Below, piece after piece: positions 13,321 to 13,789 of a stretch of 13,789 nt of DNA. Every line of letters starts with the position of its first letter. The first letter of the stretch is position 1. Where the stretch lies: the NCBI GenBank assembly GCA_046155505.1, contig JBJXFK010000211.1, forward strand, positions 1 to 13,789, in the 5' to 3' direction. A program made the position numbers and the translations under genes. Origin of the DNA: JBJXFK01 sp046155505. GTDB lineage: Bacteria > Planctomycetota > Phycisphaerae > UBA1845 > Fen-1342. The notes beneath the pieces were generated by a model, which saw only the letters and a program-made list of their open reading frames with translations, ran no database searches and was not told the DNA's origin.

Positions 13321-13789
13321 ATGAACTTCGAACGACTTGCGATGCGACGCTTCGCTGACGCCGGACTACTAGCTGTGCTGCTCGCGGCGGCATTGCTGTC
13401 GGGCTGCGCGTCGTCGCGGCCGATGGAGCCGATCCCTGGGCCGGTTCAGGGGATGACGGCCGCCGACGCCGATACACGGGCCGAGGCGGTGCGGCGTGAT
13501 CCGCTGGCATACCTGCGCAAGGTGGCCAAGCGCTGCGCCGGGTTGCAGCAATACACCGTCACACTCGTGCGGCAGGAGCGGCGCGGCATTCCAGGATTTC
13601 AAACGCTGCGCGAACCCGAGACGATCGCTTGCTGGTTTCGCCGCGCGCCGTTCAGCGTGCGAATGAAATGGCTCGACGAAGACACCGATTTCGGCGAGAC
13701 GGCGTATGTGAAGGGCGATCGCGGCGACAAAGTGCGCTTTACGCCGCGTAAGGGATTTCTCGGCTTTCCGCCGGGTGTGCAGCATGTGG
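13321..13789 (+). CDS. DUF1571-like lipoprotein (3' end beyond window)
   Basis: The first 156 codons of a gene that runs off the right edge. The N terminus has a hydrophobic stretch (LLAVLLAAALLSGC) with lipobox LSGC and Cys29, so the product is an exported lipoprotein. The mature part contains DPLAYLRKVAKRCAGLQQYT, then VTLVRQERRGIPGFQTLREP, then WFRRAPFSVRMKWLDE and AYVKGDRGDKVRFTP. This order (helix, strand with Glu-Arg, then R-x-PFSV-x-MKWL) is that of DUF1571 proteins, which are common in planctomycetes and resemble LolA/LolB-like outer-membrane lipoprotein folds. The function is unknown. ATG at 13321 is used because it precedes the signal peptide directly; the ATG seven codons later is also possible. 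Confidence 0.72.
   Translation, partial: MNFERLAMRRFADAGLLAVLLAAALLSGCASSRPMEPIPGPVQGMTAADADTRAEAVRRDPLAYLRKVAKRCAGLQQYTVTLVRQERRGIPGFQTLREPETIACWFRRAPFSVRMKWLDEDTDFGETAYVKGDRGDKVRFTPRKGFLGFPPGVQHV

Overview
The window looks like chromosomal DNA of a high-GC member of the Planctomycetota. This is inferred from family content, not from a marker gene. It carries a dockerin-type calcium-binding tail on a secreted protein, a DUF1570-like HExxH protein, a DUF1571-like lipoprotein, many GTG or TTG starts, and short intergenic repeats built on GGTGCCACAC and GGAACAAN. I see no rRNA, tRNA, CRISPR array, transposase, integrase or phage gene.

Layout. Bases 1-4211 hold four minus-strand genes for exported proteins: a fragment with a signal peptide, a collagen-like lipoprotein, a secreted protein with a dockerin-like tail, and a DUF1570-like putative metalloprotease. 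Hairpins lie in the three gaps. Bases 4398-5776 hold thiL and tsaE on the plus strand, overlapping as GTGA. A 147-base gap with hairpins and a 17-base-period repeat separates them from a convergent Gfo/Idh/MocA oxidoreductase (5924-6943, minus). Divergent from that gene is a likely two-gene unit: a single-domain response regulator (7133-7522) and a CPA1-type Na+/H+ antiporter (7562-9163). The next gap (9164-9455) holds two arrays of an 8-base unit that are reverse complements of each other. A HAD hydrolase (9456-10115) follows and ends tail to tail, with a 12-base overlap, on mtnC.

mtnD and mtnC (minus, GTGA overlap) encode two consecutive steps of the methionine salvage pathway. Upstream of them on the same strand lies the most distinctive locus, a two-gene module of an ABC/RecF-type ATPase (11971-13083) and a small TOPRIM-like protein (11415-11978). 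The split ATPase/TOPRIM layout recalls OLD-family and PARIS-type anti-phage systems, although neither protein can be assigned to a described family from sequence alone. A divergent gap then leads to a DUF1571-like lipoprotein gene (13321 onward, plus) that runs off the window.

Most of the window is ordinary: cofactor synthesis, tRNA modification, salvage, transport and secreted proteins. The points worth a second look are the ATPase/TOPRIM pair, the mirror-image octamer arrays, the 17-base intergenic repeat family, and two divergent genes whose -10-like boxes sit so close to the start codon that leaderless transcripts are likely.
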